Positions 23,989-31,638 of a stretch of 32,492 nucleotides of DNA are shown here, piece after piece. Within the stretch, counting starts at the first letter, position 1; each line of letters starts with the position of its first letter. The notes below the pieces were generated by a model. That model was not told the origin of the DNA and made no database searches. It saw only the letters and a program-made list of their open reading frames with translations. This DNA comes from Candidatus Cloacimonadota bacterium (GTDB taxonomy: Bacteria; Cloacimonadota; Cloacimonadia; Cloacimonadales; Cloacimonadaceae), in assembly GCA_028681035.1 (NCBI GenBank), contig JAQUJJ010000031.1, forward strand, positions 1 through 32,492, written 5' to 3'. A program made the position numbers and the translations under genes.

Positions 23989-24618
23989 TCAATCCCCGCC
24001 ACCCAGATAGGAGCGTTCAATACCAAGCAGTATCTTCAAAGAAGTAGCAACCGAGCCAAGCCCTACTCCCAATCCTATGCCGCGTTTGGAGGCAAGATTT
24101 GGGACATCCAGAATCCATTGCGAAATTGAGGGTAAGTGTTTGGATAGCTTCACTCCCAAGGGAACTTGGGCAAGCATCACGACAATTGCCGCCACCAACA
24201 AGACGGTAGCTTCCATGGAACGGGCTCGAAACGCTTTATACGCAGCGGAAGCCATGTAAAAAGCTAGTAGCGAGAACATCGTAGCACTCATGGGCATCTG
24301 CATATTCTCGAACATCCACATCAGCAGACCACCTTTTTGGCTGCCGCCTATTAAACCTGCAAGAGCAGTAATAACAAACCCGGCAAAGAAGAAATAGCTG
24401 AATTGCCACTTGGGTGCCCGGCGCTTTATTTTGCTGCTGTGCATCATAGATAAACTGATGATACCAAGCAAGGCTGCAAATGGTGCAGAAGCATAGCTCC
24501 ACGGGACGTAGAACTTGTTATAGAAATCATCCTGGAGAAACTTGTGGGGGCTGAATGCGTATGCCACAAAGATAAGTCCACCAAATATTACGATGAAGAG
24601 TGGTATTGTCTTTTTCAT
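23989..24618 (-). CDS. Polytopic membrane protein of the DUF6754-type module (209 aa), unknown function
   Basis: 209 residues with about five hydrophobic segments: 4-22, 42-58, 74-92, 110-124 and 137-154. A C-terminal cytoplasmic-looking tail contains WILDVPNLASKRGIGLGVGL and ends LGIERSYLGGGD. A KIKRR loop suggests which loops face the cytoplasm. The GIERSYLGG ending looks like a conserved contact motif; I recall similar tails on uncharacterised proteins encoded beside DUF6754 genes, but cannot check. GAGG lies 5 nt before the ATG, 11 nt after the large paralogue 2 stop. No enzymatic or transporter motif is seen. Confidence 0.8.
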   Translation of the reverse strand: MKKTIPLFIVIFGGLIFVAYAFSPHKFLQDDFYNKFYVPWSYASAPFAALLGIISLSMMHSSKIKRRAPKWQFSYFFFAGFVITALAGLIGGSQKGGLLMWMFENMQMPMSATMFSLLAFYMASAAYKAFRARSMEATVLLVAAIVVMLAQVPLGVKLSKHLPSISQWILDVPNLASKRGIGLGVGLGSVATSLKILLGIERSYLGGGD

Positions 24619-24629
24619 TTAAGCCTCAT

Positions 24630-27557
24630 TTATTTAAGCGGTAAGAGTTCATTTAAACCAGTAATATGGAACGTGGAAAGCACGGCACCCACAATCATTA
24701 TCGAAAGGATAAAGAACTTGAAATAGTCCTGTGCCTTAAGTGTCCCTAGTAACATTGGCTCACGGTTTAGATAGGCAGAAGCGGCATATAGCTCTTCGCC
24801 AATCAAAGTGTAATCGCAAGTGGTAATAAAGAATGGAATCTGAGTGACGGCATCGGAACCGGCAATTTGTACCGCACCAACCGAGTTTCCTGTCTCGGTC
24901 ATCAACAGCGCTTCTGCTGCAAAGTAACCAAGGAAGAAATTAGTAGCCATGCGTTCACGAATCATAATTCCGTTTACACCTGCGACATAAGCAAACTGAG
25001 CATTGGTTAAATAGAACACACTGTTTTTATCGAATGTGTCGGGTCTGCCGACAGAATAATGCGCTTCGCGGACTATTTCCTGAGCAATAGGCAGCAGGAT
25101 ATAATCGTAACACGGCACGATTAGCTTTGTATCATATTCCGCAGCACGTTTTGCTACCAGCCCCAAGATACCCAAAGAAGCAATCGTGGCTACATCAGTC
25201 ATACCGCCGATTCCCATGCAATATAGCATCGGGCGTCCCATTTCTGTTGCTCTACCGATAGCATTATCTATCTCCTGAATACCTGCAATCGGGCGGATGT
25301 AGAGGTCTTTGCCGCGTTTGGCAAGATTAACGAATATTAACACCATAGTTGCAAAAAGCAGGGTAGCAAACAGGGTGGCAAACTTATTCGTGTCGAACCA
25401 CTCTGAAGCAGGTTTCATATAACGAATCTCGTCACCGTCTTTGGGAATCTCACCCTCAACAAACAAACCCCGTCCGTCAGTTTTTACTACTTGATATGTG
25501 TTATATCGGCTGTAATCTTCACGTACACTGGCTATGTATCTCATTCTGCGGTATGCATTTTTTATGGCATTAGCATGTAACAGCTTATCATTTTCGCTAT
25601 ATGCTGCAAGCTGTTTTTCCACTCTTTCTATTTGTGCATCTACTTGAGGTGCGTCGTCTAAAGCTTTAGTGGCTTTCAGCTCCGCTAGCTTTGCTTTCAG
25701 TTCGTCAACCTTGTCTTTGGCTTGCCTAATGCCTACAGCGGGGAACAAGCTGGTCTCAATTCTGGTTTCGTTATTCCTGTCATACACTAGGTCAAGATCG
25801 GCAGAAAGAAGGGCAAGCGGAGTTTTAATATCGCCACTTTTCAATTTCCTGGCTTTACGCTCCATCCCCTTGTTTCCCTGTATCACCGTGATCAGCGAAT
25901 CACCTTTGGCAAAACTGAAACCATAAACAGGCTTTTGCAGCACACTGGGATAGGAGATAGTTACATCCAGGCTGTTATCATAAGAGGTGTTACGTTTCAC
26001 AAGGCTCAGATTTGGAGATGAGACAGTCTTGCGATATACCACATTGCTTATTGTGGACACATCTCTTCCGTTACGGTATAGTTCCTTGGTAGGCATAATA
26101 GTCATCATGGCGGGATCAAACATCAAGTCCTGTTCCAGCATATAATTTTTAGGTATCGCCGGTTTACCTTCCATGGTGATTCTAACTCTGATGCCCTTCT
26201 TGTAATCATAGCCTTGGGGCATGTTCAAAACAATTTTATCGTTTTGATAGAATTCTTTAATCTTGGCAAAAGACTTACTTTCACCAGTTTTAAAGAATTC
26301 AAAATAGAGGTTATCAACTTTCTGGGTTTCAGTCTTGTTAAGTTGATAGTTCACCCTTAGTTTAGAGAATTCCGAATCTAGAGCTGTGGTTTTAACCACA
26401 AAGCAAATGGGAGCATCCCATGTTACGGTTAGACGGTCTCCCTTGTCGTTGGGTTTATCTTCAACCGAGAAAGTAGGAACAGGGGGCAGTTCATTGCTTA
26501 GCTTTTGGCGAGGAACGGATAGTTTTGAAAAGCTGCTAAAGCCATCGTAATCCATCAGCTCGATACTGTAACGAGCATTCTCAAATGCAGCAACAGCTTC
26601 ATCAGAAGGAAGGGTGATAGCGCTATAGTTTTTCAAGGTTCCGCTGCCTACTCCGCCCTCAGCTACAACAGTGGTTTTCCCTTGCATAGCTTCGGGATTT
26701 TGCCTCATCGCTGCCCACAAAGTGTCATTCATTGCAGGAACCTGATGAATTCTGTATTGAGCTATATCATCTTTGTAAAGCGGATAATCCCATTCGAATT
26801 GGGCAGTTTTAGTGTCCTTCAAAACAACACTATAAAGAGCAGGAGAGGGATCGGGAGGATTGGGAACAGGAGTTCCAGAGGTGATTTCCGCAGGTTTCTG
26901 GTATTTATTCCGCTCATTAACCGCTACTACCGTATAGTAATATTTCTCTCCGGGTTTAAGGAAACACAACACGGTCTGCTGGTTGTCCTTCAGCCCTGCG
27001 TAGGTATCTCCCGTTTCGGGCAGTTTACCATCAGCATCGGCAGTTTCTGGCTTATCAGTAGTAAACTGCTTACTTGAATAGTAATATTTACTCTTGTCCA
27101 CCAATGATAGCAGGGAGAATTTATCTGCCATACCAGCAAGAAAAGGGATATCACGAGGTAACTTTCTATAAAGTGGGCTCTTCGCATCTTGTTGCCTTTC
27201 CTTCTTTAAGTGGCGAGGAGAGGCAATGTCTATGAATTCACTACCGGCATTATCGTAATAAAACATTTCATCCGAGGCAACCCCACTTTTTACGTTTACA
27301 GGGATAGCATCTAGGAAGAAAAGCATATCCGGAGAAACTCCACGGTAGATACGATACTCAATTATTCTTTTAGTGCGTTCCAACGGCTTCCAGGATAGCA
27401 CTAAACCGCTTCCATCATCGGCTTGTACGTCTTGAACCTGAAAGTTTTCTACCACATATTGATCTTTGCTAATCTGTTTTTGGGCAATAATCACAGTTGT
27501 AAGCACTGTGAAAGCCACAAGCAGCATCAAGATCAAGCAACGTCTGTCCAACCTCAT
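24630..27557 (-). CDS. Large FN3-like/DUF6754-type membrane protein, paralogue 2 (first gene of the operon)
   Basis: 975 residues from the ATG at 27557, which lies 9 nt after AGGAG; a TTG two codons earlier is too close to it. There is an N-terminal signal or anchor (LILMLLVAFTVLTTVIIAQ), an FN3-like domain with DDGSGLVLSWKPL and YRIYRGVSPDML, two or more further FN3-like domains (PPVPTFSVEDKPNDKGDRLT), and a coiled coil (KDKVDELKAKLAELKATK). A membrane segment (ATLLFATMVLIFVNL) leads to the C-terminal domain with YIRPIAGIQEIDNAIGRATE, GVNGIMIRERMAT, GSDAVTQIPFFITTCDYTLI and LKAQDYF, then a final membrane segment. The C-terminal domain is much more alike between the two paralogues than the exported part. 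Probable structural subunits of one membrane assembly; role unknown. Confidence 0.8.
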   Translation of the reverse strand: MRLDRRCLILMLLVAFTVLTTVIIAQKQISKDQYVVENFQVQDVQADDGSGLVLSWKPLERTKRIIEYRIYRGVSPDMLFFLDAIPVNVKSGVASDEMFYYDNAGSEFIDIASPRHLKKERQQDAKSPLYRKLPRDIPFLAGMADKFSLLSLVDKSKYYYSSKQFTTDKPETADADGKLPETGDTYAGLKDNQQTVLCFLKPGEKYYYTVVAVNERNKYQKPAEITSGTPVPNPPDPSPALYSVVLKDTKTAQFEWDYPLYKDDIAQYRIHQVPAMNDTLWAAMRQNPEAMQGKTTVVAEGGVGSGTLKNYSAITLPSDEAVAAFENARYSIELMDYDGFSSFSKLSVPRQKLSNELPPVPTFSVEDKPNDKGDRLTVTWDAPICFVVKTTALDSEFSKLRVNYQLNKTETQKVDNLYFEFFKTGESKSFAKIKEFYQNDKIVLNMPQGYDYKKGIRVRITMEGKPAIPKNYMLEQDLMFDPAMMTIMPTKELYRNGRDVSTISNVVYRKTVSSPNLSLVKRNTSYDNSLDVTISYPSVLQKPVYGFSFAKGDSLITVIQGNKGMERKARKLKSGDIKTPLALLSADLDLVYDRNNETRIETSLFPAVGIRQAKDKVDELKAKLAELKATKALDDAPQVDAQIERVEKQLAAYSENDKLLHANAIKNAYRRMRYIASVREDYSRYNTYQVVKTDGRGLFVEGEIPKDGDEIRYMKPASEWFDTNKFATLFATLLFATMVLIFVNLAKRGKDLYIRPIAGIQEIDNAIGRATEMGRPMLYCMGIGGMTDVATIASLGILGLVAKRAAEYDTKLIVPCYDYILLPIAQEIVREAHYSVGRPDTFDKNSVFYLTNAQFAYVAGVNGIMIRERMATNFFLGYFAAEALLMTETGNSVGAVQIAGSDAVTQIPFFITTCDYTLIGEELYAASAYLNREPMLLGTLKAQDYFKFFILSIMIVGAVLSTFHITGLNELLPLK

Positions 27558-27568
27558 ACGCAATAACT

Positions 27569-27598
27569 CCTATTATAGGTACATATTTCTTAAAATAT
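27569..27598 (-). promoter_or_regulatory. Two small palindromes in the leader of the membrane-module operon
   Basis: ATATTT-CTTA-AAATAT (27583-27598) and CCTAT-T-ATAGG (27569-27579) lie between the predicted start of transcription and the ATG at 27557; the second covers the ribosome binding site AGGAG. They could be operator half-sites or an RNA switch over the binding site. Neither matches the Rex consensus I know. Confidence 0.35.
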
Positions 27599-27633
27599 TA
27601 GCATCTGTCCAAAGGCTGCAAATGTGCCTATTA

Positions 27634-27639
27634 TGTCAA
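27634..27639 (-). promoter_or_regulatory. Candidate -35 box TTGACA for the membrane-module/rex operon
   Basis: A perfect TTGACA lies 76 nt upstream of the ATG at 27557. No acceptable -10 stands at 16-18 nt. A TATAAT occurs much closer to the start codon but overlaps the ribosome binding site, so it is unlikely to act. Confidence 0.35.
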
Positions 27640-27781
27640 TCTCTTTTTTATCTGACTAGTTTTGGGCGGCTAACAGGGAACTATTTCTAATAGCCAATCT
27701 TCTCAAAATTATCGGAATCCCTTTATTAGTATTATGGAAGATAAATCTGTGAAATCGGGATGGAATTGCAGTTATCTTTAC

Positions 27782-27818
27782 AAAGAGAAACAGAAAGAAA
27801 CAGTGTTGAGCATAACAC
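27782..27818 (-). terminator. Probable intrinsic terminator after the dap/RodZ-like operon
   Basis: On the minus strand, GTGTT-ATGCTC-AACAC (27803-27818) is followed by TGTTTCTTTCTGTTTCTCTT. The stem is only 5 bp, but the T-rich tail is long and it lies about 40 nt after the stop of the RodZ-like gene. Confidence 0.45.
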
Positions 27819-27856
27819 TCATGCTGCTAAACCTATTCTTTATGTTATAGAGTCAG

Positions 27857-28477
27857 TTAATGTAAGGGGACATTTAGGGGGCTGTTGCCCATAATGCTGC
27901 CCATGTAATCGGTAGTGTCTGCCGGCACAGCCTTACTCTTTTTAGCGGTAGATTTCATTTGCTCTCCGCTGGGCATAGCTTCGCTTAACGCCTTCATCCT
28001 TATGCGTAAAGAATCGGGCTCACTCTCATCAATAGGCTTAACTTTCACAACATCAGTGCTAACAGACGACGAATTATTAAAGAAATCGGGGGCTTTTAGC
28101 CAGCCTTGACGATGTGCATGAAGTAGGATTGAAGCTAGTATGATGGCAAATATCACAATGCCAACCATCCAAAGAAAGTTTGTGGAAAGCATTATTTTCT
28201 TGTCTTTTAAGGCTTTGCATGGGTGGAATTTGCATTTCACGGTTTCCGGCATCATAAGCCGGAACTCCTTCAAAACAGCGTCCAAATCCGCTTCCAAATA
28301 GCGAGCATAGTTATAAACCAATGCTTTGGCTATCCCGTAATCCCCCAGATCAAAGAAACGGTTCTCTTCGATGCAGCGAACAATCTCTTCCCGAATGCGG
28401 ATATCTTCCCACACTTTCCGATAACTAATATCCCGCTGAAGACGTAAATCCAGAAAATACTTGCCTAAGCTTTCCAT
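27857..28477 (-). CDS. RodZ-like helix-turn-helix membrane protein
   Basis: 206 residues. The N-terminal HTH_25-type domain (about 1-80) contains LGKYFLDLRLQRDISYRKV, then IREEIVRCIEENRFFDLGDY and YNYARYLEADLDAVLKEF, the pattern of RodZ cytoplasmic domains that bind MreB. A single membrane segment (about 101-120, LWMVGIVIFAIILASILLHA) is followed by a short, polar, low-complexity periplasmic tail; the beta-rich periplasmic domain of full RodZ is missing. It may help organise the cell-shape machinery, but some RodZ-like proteins are simply membrane-bound regulators. GGAG lies about 7 nt before the ATG, which overlaps dapF by 13 nt. Confidence 0.8.
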   Translation of the reverse strand: MESLGKYFLDLRLQRDISYRKVWEDIRIREEIVRCIEENRFFDLGDYGIAKALVYNYARYLEADLDAVLKEFRLMMPETVKCKFHPCKALKDKKIMLSTNFLWMVGIVIFAIILASILLHAHRQGWLKAPDFFNNSSSVSTDVVKVKPIDESEPDSLRIRMKALSEAMPSGEQMKSTAKKSKAVPADTTDYMGSIMGNSPLNVPLH

Positions 28478-29247
28478 AGATACTCTCCTGTAAAGACTGT
28501 TGCCACTGTCCCGATAAGGATATATGTATCTCCCTGCAATTCAATATGTACAAAGCCGCCGGGCATATTTACTTTAACCGGAGATTGGAGAGCGCCGTTA
28601 ACAATTCCACTGCACACGCATGATGTAGCTCCCGTTCCACAGGCAAGAGTTGCTCCACAGGCATGCTCCCAGATTTTAATCTCTATCTCGTGAGAGTTTA
28701 CGACATGAGCAAAATGAGCATTGACAGGCTGCGGAAAGCCACTATGCTTTTCCAGAATACTCCCATACTTCATATGTGGTTGCCCGGACATATCATCCTG
28801 CCACACCACATAATGCAAATTGCCAACATCAACCAAATCACCCACAAAGCCCTCTGCTGGATACCCTTTCTTTATCATCAGCGGGATACCCATATTAACG
28901 GCGATATCGCCCCCATGAGAGGCTATTGAGATTTGTTTGACACCAGAGTCGGTTTGGATAGAAAAGCTGTCTAAAAGCAGTTTCTGGTACATTAATAAGG
29001 ATACGCAGCGCAAAGCAGAGCCGCACATCTCGGCACGCGAACCATCAGCATTGAAGATAATCATTCTGGCATTGGCTTCAGGGCAGGGCAAAAGGAGAAC
29101 TAAGCCATCTGCGCCAATGCCTGTGTGTGCTTTACATACATCGGTTGCCAGCGAGGGGAAATCAAGCTCGGGCAGAGGGCACACAAAGGCATCCAGAATA
29201 ACAAAATCGTTACCCTGAGCGTGCATTTTAACAAAGGGGATTATCAT
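28465..29247 (-). CDS. dapF: Diaminopimelate epimerase
   Basis: Interconverts LL- and meso-diaminopimelate, the last step before lysine and the source of the peptidoglycan cross-linking residue. At 260 residues it has near-normal length. It begins FVKMHAQGNDFVILD. The two catalytic cysteines are in SRAEMCGSALRC (about Cys76) and ACGTGATSC (about Cys209), with the usual N-terminal KMHAQGNDF motif and the glycine-rich phosphate-like loops. The ATG overlaps the dapB TGA (ATGA). The gene order dapB-dapF-RodZ-like links lysine/DAP supply with envelope growth. Confidence 0.96.
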   Translation of the reverse strand: MIIPFVKMHAQGNDFVILDAFVCPLPELDFPSLATDVCKAHTGIGADGLVLLLPCPEANARMIIFNADGSRAEMCGSALRCVSLLMYQKLLLDSFSIQTDSGVKQISIASHGGDIAVNMGIPLMIKKGYPAEGFVGDLVDVGNLHYVVWQDDMSGQPHMKYGSILEKHSGFPQPVNAHFAHVVNSHEIEIKIWEHACGATLACGTGATSCVCSGIVNGALQSPVKVNMPGGFVHIELQGDTYILIGTVATVFTGEYLWKA

Positions 29248-29990
29248 AATATACTGGAAATCATTTCAGAAAAACTGTAGAAACCAGGATTATCCTTCAC
29301 CCACAGTGCCGCTTGCAGTGCGCCATAAGCAAAACCGCTTCGGGAACGCACCCGATGCGTAAGTTCTATAGTATCGGCTTCGCAATCAAAACCAACGGTA
29401 TGGGTGCCAGGGATGTTCCCGCTGCGCACACTAGCAAAATGTAATTCGTGCGGCTCAATACGACGCTTGCAGGTGTCGAACAAGGTGTCCGTTTTCTTGC
29501 TACTATTGGCGATGATTATTTTGGCAAGTTCGATGGCAGTACCGGAGGGGCTGTCTGCTTTTTGGTTGTGGTGCAGCTCCATTCCATACACGTCGTATAA
29601 ATCAAAGCGATCAATGTATTTAACCGCATCTGTAACTATCCTGCTGAATAAGTTCATACCAATTGAGAAGTTTGCACCATGAATAAACCCGATTCCAGAT
29701 TTTAGCACCAAAGCATGGATCTCTTCATAAGCACCATTCCAGCCAGTAGTTCCAACCACGAGCGGTTTCTTTAGGGCAAGCACTTTGCGGATATTATCCG
29801 TAACTATAGAGGGGTGGCTAAAATCTATACACACATCCGCTTCCGCAAGGTTTTGGGCGTTTATTTCGCTAAAGCAATCTGGCAAATTTGGGTCTATACA
29901 GCTTACAATTTCGCAGCCTTTTTCGGCAGCTAATCCGGCAATCATCTTGCCCATTTTACCATATCCGATTAAAGCAATACGGGTACTCAT
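29244..29990 (-). CDS. dapB: 4-hydroxy-tetrahydrodipicolinate reductase
   Basis: NAD(P)H-dependent reduction in the DAP/lysine pathway, cytoplasmic. 248 residues, normal length. Motifs: IGYGKMGKMIAG (nucleotide-binding GxGxMG), CIDFSHPSIV, VVGTTGW, and the signature ELHHNQKADSPSGTAIELAK with the catalytic His-His and the Lys-x-Asp-x-Pro-Ser-Gly-Thr substrate site. GVNFSIGMN of typical DapB appears here as GANFSIGMN. The ATG lies 1 nt after the M20 peptidase stop, with no separate ribosome binding site, and its end overlaps dapF by 4 nt. Confidence 0.96.
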   Translation of the reverse strand: MSTRIALIGYGKMGKMIAGLAAEKGCEIVSCIDPNLPDCFSEINAQNLAEADVCIDFSHPSIVTDNIRKVLALKKPLVVGTTGWNGAYEEIHALVLKSGIGFIHGANFSIGMNLFSRIVTDAVKYIDRFDLYDVYGMELHHNQKADSPSGTAIELAKIIIANSSKKTDTLFDTCKRRIEPHELHFASVRSGNIPGTHTVGFDCEADTIELTHRVRSRSGFAYGALQAALWVKDNPGFYSFSEMISSIL

Positions 29991-29991
29991 A

Positions 29992-31116
29992 TTATGCTTC
30001 CGAATATTGACGGATCATTTCCTCTACAAACTCCACCCCTTGGTGAAGCTGATCGACCTTAATGTCTTCTGCCACGGTGTGAACCCTGTTCATTCCCGTA
30101 CCCACAATAATCATCTGTAGTTGCGGCGTATTTAGGATATTGGCATCGGAACCACCGCCGCCTTTTCCGGTTGTAAAAGGAATATCCAATTGGCGCAATG
30201 CCGATTGAGCCAGTTTCACCACTCCTGCATCTTCAGGAATAGAGAAGGCATCGTATTCTGTTTCCATTACAAACCTGAAATCTGCTTTGCCGATTTCATT
30301 ATCGTAGCGGGCTACAGTGCGCTCTACTGCATGACGGATATCCGCACAAACCTGAGCAAGCTTATGCTTGTTATGGCTACGTGCTTCGCCTTTAATGGTT
30401 ACTTGGTTGGGCACAATATTAGTGGCAGAGCCGCCGATTATCTTGCCAATGTTACAAGTGGTTTCAAAATCAATCCTGCCCATCGGCATGGCGACTATTG
30501 CTTCAGAGGCTATTTTTATGGCATTCAAGCCTTTTTCTGGTTCAACTCCTGCGTGTGATTCTTTGCCGTAGATAGTAATGATAAACGAATTCTGCGATGG
30601 TGCTCCGATGGTTAATTCCCCTACCTGTTGACCATCGAAGGCATAACCAAAATCTGCTTTAATTTTAGACTTGTTAAAGCATTTAGCTCCAATAAGACCG
30701 ATTTCTTCGGAAATAGTGAATAATATCTCTATTGGGGCATGGTCTATTCCCGAATCAATCACACGTTTGATGGCGATTATTATTTCTGCGATACCAGATT
30801 TATCATCACCGCCCAGAATAGTGGTTCCATCTGTGAAGATACGTCCGTTTTCTATCTTGGCTTTAATCCCGTTTCCAGGGGTTACGGTATCACAATGTGC
30901 ACAAAACAGCAGAGGTTTCTTAGCGATGTTTCCAGGTATGTATGCGTATAAGTTACCTGCATTGCCATCGCTATGTTTATGTCCGTTGTCTTCTTCAACA
31001 GTTGCACCCAATTCTTCCAAATCTAGTTTCAAGACATCTACCATAGCGCGTTCATTCTTAGATTCGCTATCGATTGCTACCAAGCGAAGAAAATAGCTGA
31101 TTACGTCATCTTGCAT
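29992..31116 (-). CDS. M20 family metallopeptidase (PepT-like)
   Basis: A 374-residue cytosolic dinuclear zinc peptidase. Zinc and catalytic motifs: FCAHCDTVTPG (H and D), TTILGGDDKSGIAEI (bridging D), SEEIGLIGAK (catalytic and ligand Glu), FDGQQVGEL, and the final His in GMNRVHTVAED. The lid domain lies between about 180 and 290 (KESHAGVEPEKGLNAIKIA). The ADDK/GDDKSGIAE pattern and length match the PepT-like (tripeptidase) branch better than DapE, although the gene sits directly before dapB and dapF. It starts at ATG 31116 with GGGGA about 6 nt upstream and leads the operon. Confidence 0.85.
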   Translation of the reverse strand: MQDDVISYFLRLVAIDSESKNERAMVDVLKLDLEELGATVEEDNGHKHSDGNAGNLYAYIPGNIAKKPLLFCAHCDTVTPGNGIKAKIENGRIFTDGTTILGGDDKSGIAEIIIAIKRVIDSGIDHAPIEILFTISEEIGLIGAKCFNKSKIKADFGYAFDGQQVGELTIGAPSQNSFIITIYGKESHAGVEPEKGLNAIKIASEAIVAMPMGRIDFETTCNIGKIIGGSATNIVPNQVTIKGEARSHNKHKLAQVCADIRHAVERTVARYDNEIGKADFRFVMETEYDAFSIPEDAGVVKLAQSALRQLDIPFTTGKGGGGSDANILNTPQLQMIIVGTGMNRVHTVAEDIKVDQLHQGVEFVEEMIRQYSEA

Positions 31117-31173
31117 TGCTGATCCCCTTTACAATATATTCAACAAAAACACCATATCAAGATGCCATAATTC

Positions 31174-31179
31174 TGTCAA
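31174..31179 (-). promoter_or_regulatory. Candidate -35 box TTGACA for the peptidase/dap operon
   Basis: TTGACA lies 57 nt upstream of the ATG at 31116. TATGGT follows at 17-nt spacing and matches the -10 consensus at four of six positions, the best of the set here. Confidence 0.5.
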
Positions 31180-31249
31180 TTTATTCTCGAAACCAGATAC
31201 TTTTTTTAGTTCTTTCTTCGTTGCTTATCTGCCTTATCCCGCCCTTAAC

Positions 31250-31295
31250 TATCCGTTAACTATCCCATATCGTGATACGGGATAGTTAACGGATA
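31250..31295. repeat. Long palindrome: 17-bp perfect arms with a further 4-bp stem
   Basis: TATCCGTTAACTATCCC (31250-31266) and GGGATAGTTAACGGATA (31279-31295) are exact reverse complements; inside, TATC pairs with GATA around GT. The left arm is preceded by another TTAACTATCC-like copy (CTTAACTATCC). It lies 71 nt upstream of the TTGACA of the peptidase operon. There is no T-run. Confidence 0.85.
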
Positions 31296-31334
31296 TTGTA
31301 CACCTGCAAACGGGAACCTAGCAAGAGTCTTCCC

Positions 31335-31511
31335 ACTGGAACAGCGTCCTGCGCTACATATTTTGCTAATCTTACCCAGATATATCACATTGTGGGCGAA
31401 TGTTTAAAAGAATTCTTGTGGTTTTTCGGAGCTACAGGGCGTCTCGCCTGTACTGGAATTGCAGGCATCTTGCCTGCTTAGGTTTAACGTAGGCGAGATA
31501 TATGCAGCTCC
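31335..31511. repeat. Cluster of REP-like hairpins with a shared motif
   Basis: Three units share ACTGGAA or GCAGG-CnTC-tGCCTG features: ACTGGAACAGCGTCCTGCGCT (31335-31355, weak stem), a stem ACAGGGCG-TCT-CGCCTGT at 31434-31451, and ACTGGAATT plus GCAGGC-ATCTT-GCCTGC (31452-31477, perfect 6-bp stem). An inverted, degenerate partner AGGCGAGA...AGCTCC at 31491-31511 pairs with GGAGCT...TCTCGCCT at 31428-31449, so the whole can fold as a branched structure. Confidence 0.6.
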
Positions 31512-31560
31512 TAGAAATACCACTAACCCGCTGGATATGAAGGAGAACTAGTATGTTAGT

Positions 31561-31597
31561 AAAGAAAATGTGGGCATGGAATTAAATCCACACCCAC
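31561..31597 (-). terminator. Intrinsic terminator after the lipoprotein gene
   Basis: On the minus strand GTGGGTGTGGA (31597-31587) pairs with TCCATGCCCAC (31580-31570) as an 11-bp stem with two G-U pairs and a 6-nt loop, followed by ATTTTCTTT. It lies about 40 nt after the stop codon. Confidence 0.75.
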
Positions 31598-31638
31598 CCA
31601 ATACTGGTTTAATGTTTACCAAGCTCTGATGCTTATCT

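Larger units (their letters stand above)
31117..31638. other. Repeat-rich intergenic region
   Basis: This gap contains, from left to right, the promoter of the peptidase/dap operon, a long perfect palindrome (31250-31295), a cluster of REP-like hairpins (31335-31511) and the terminator of the downstream lipoprotein (31561-31597). The 61-codon plus-strand frame at 31296-31481 runs through the hairpins and is not a gene. Confidence 0.6.

Noticed and set aside
27571..27577. TATAAT-type -10 box close to the first gene of the membrane module
   Set aside because: It overlaps the ribosome binding site and lacks a -35 box at 17 nt; it fits better as part of a palindrome.
29992..31116. Calling the M20 peptidase DapE because it precedes dapB and dapF
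   Set aside because: Its motifs (GGDDKSGIAE, SEEIGLIGAK) fit the PepT-like branch; the position alone is not enough.
31296..31481. 61-codon plus-strand frame
   Set aside because: It runs straight through REP-like hairpins, so the open frame is a by-product of the repeat.
31335..31511. A CRISPR array
   Set aside because: Units are irregular, hairpin-like and of unequal spacing, with no identical repeats or unique spacers and no cas genes.
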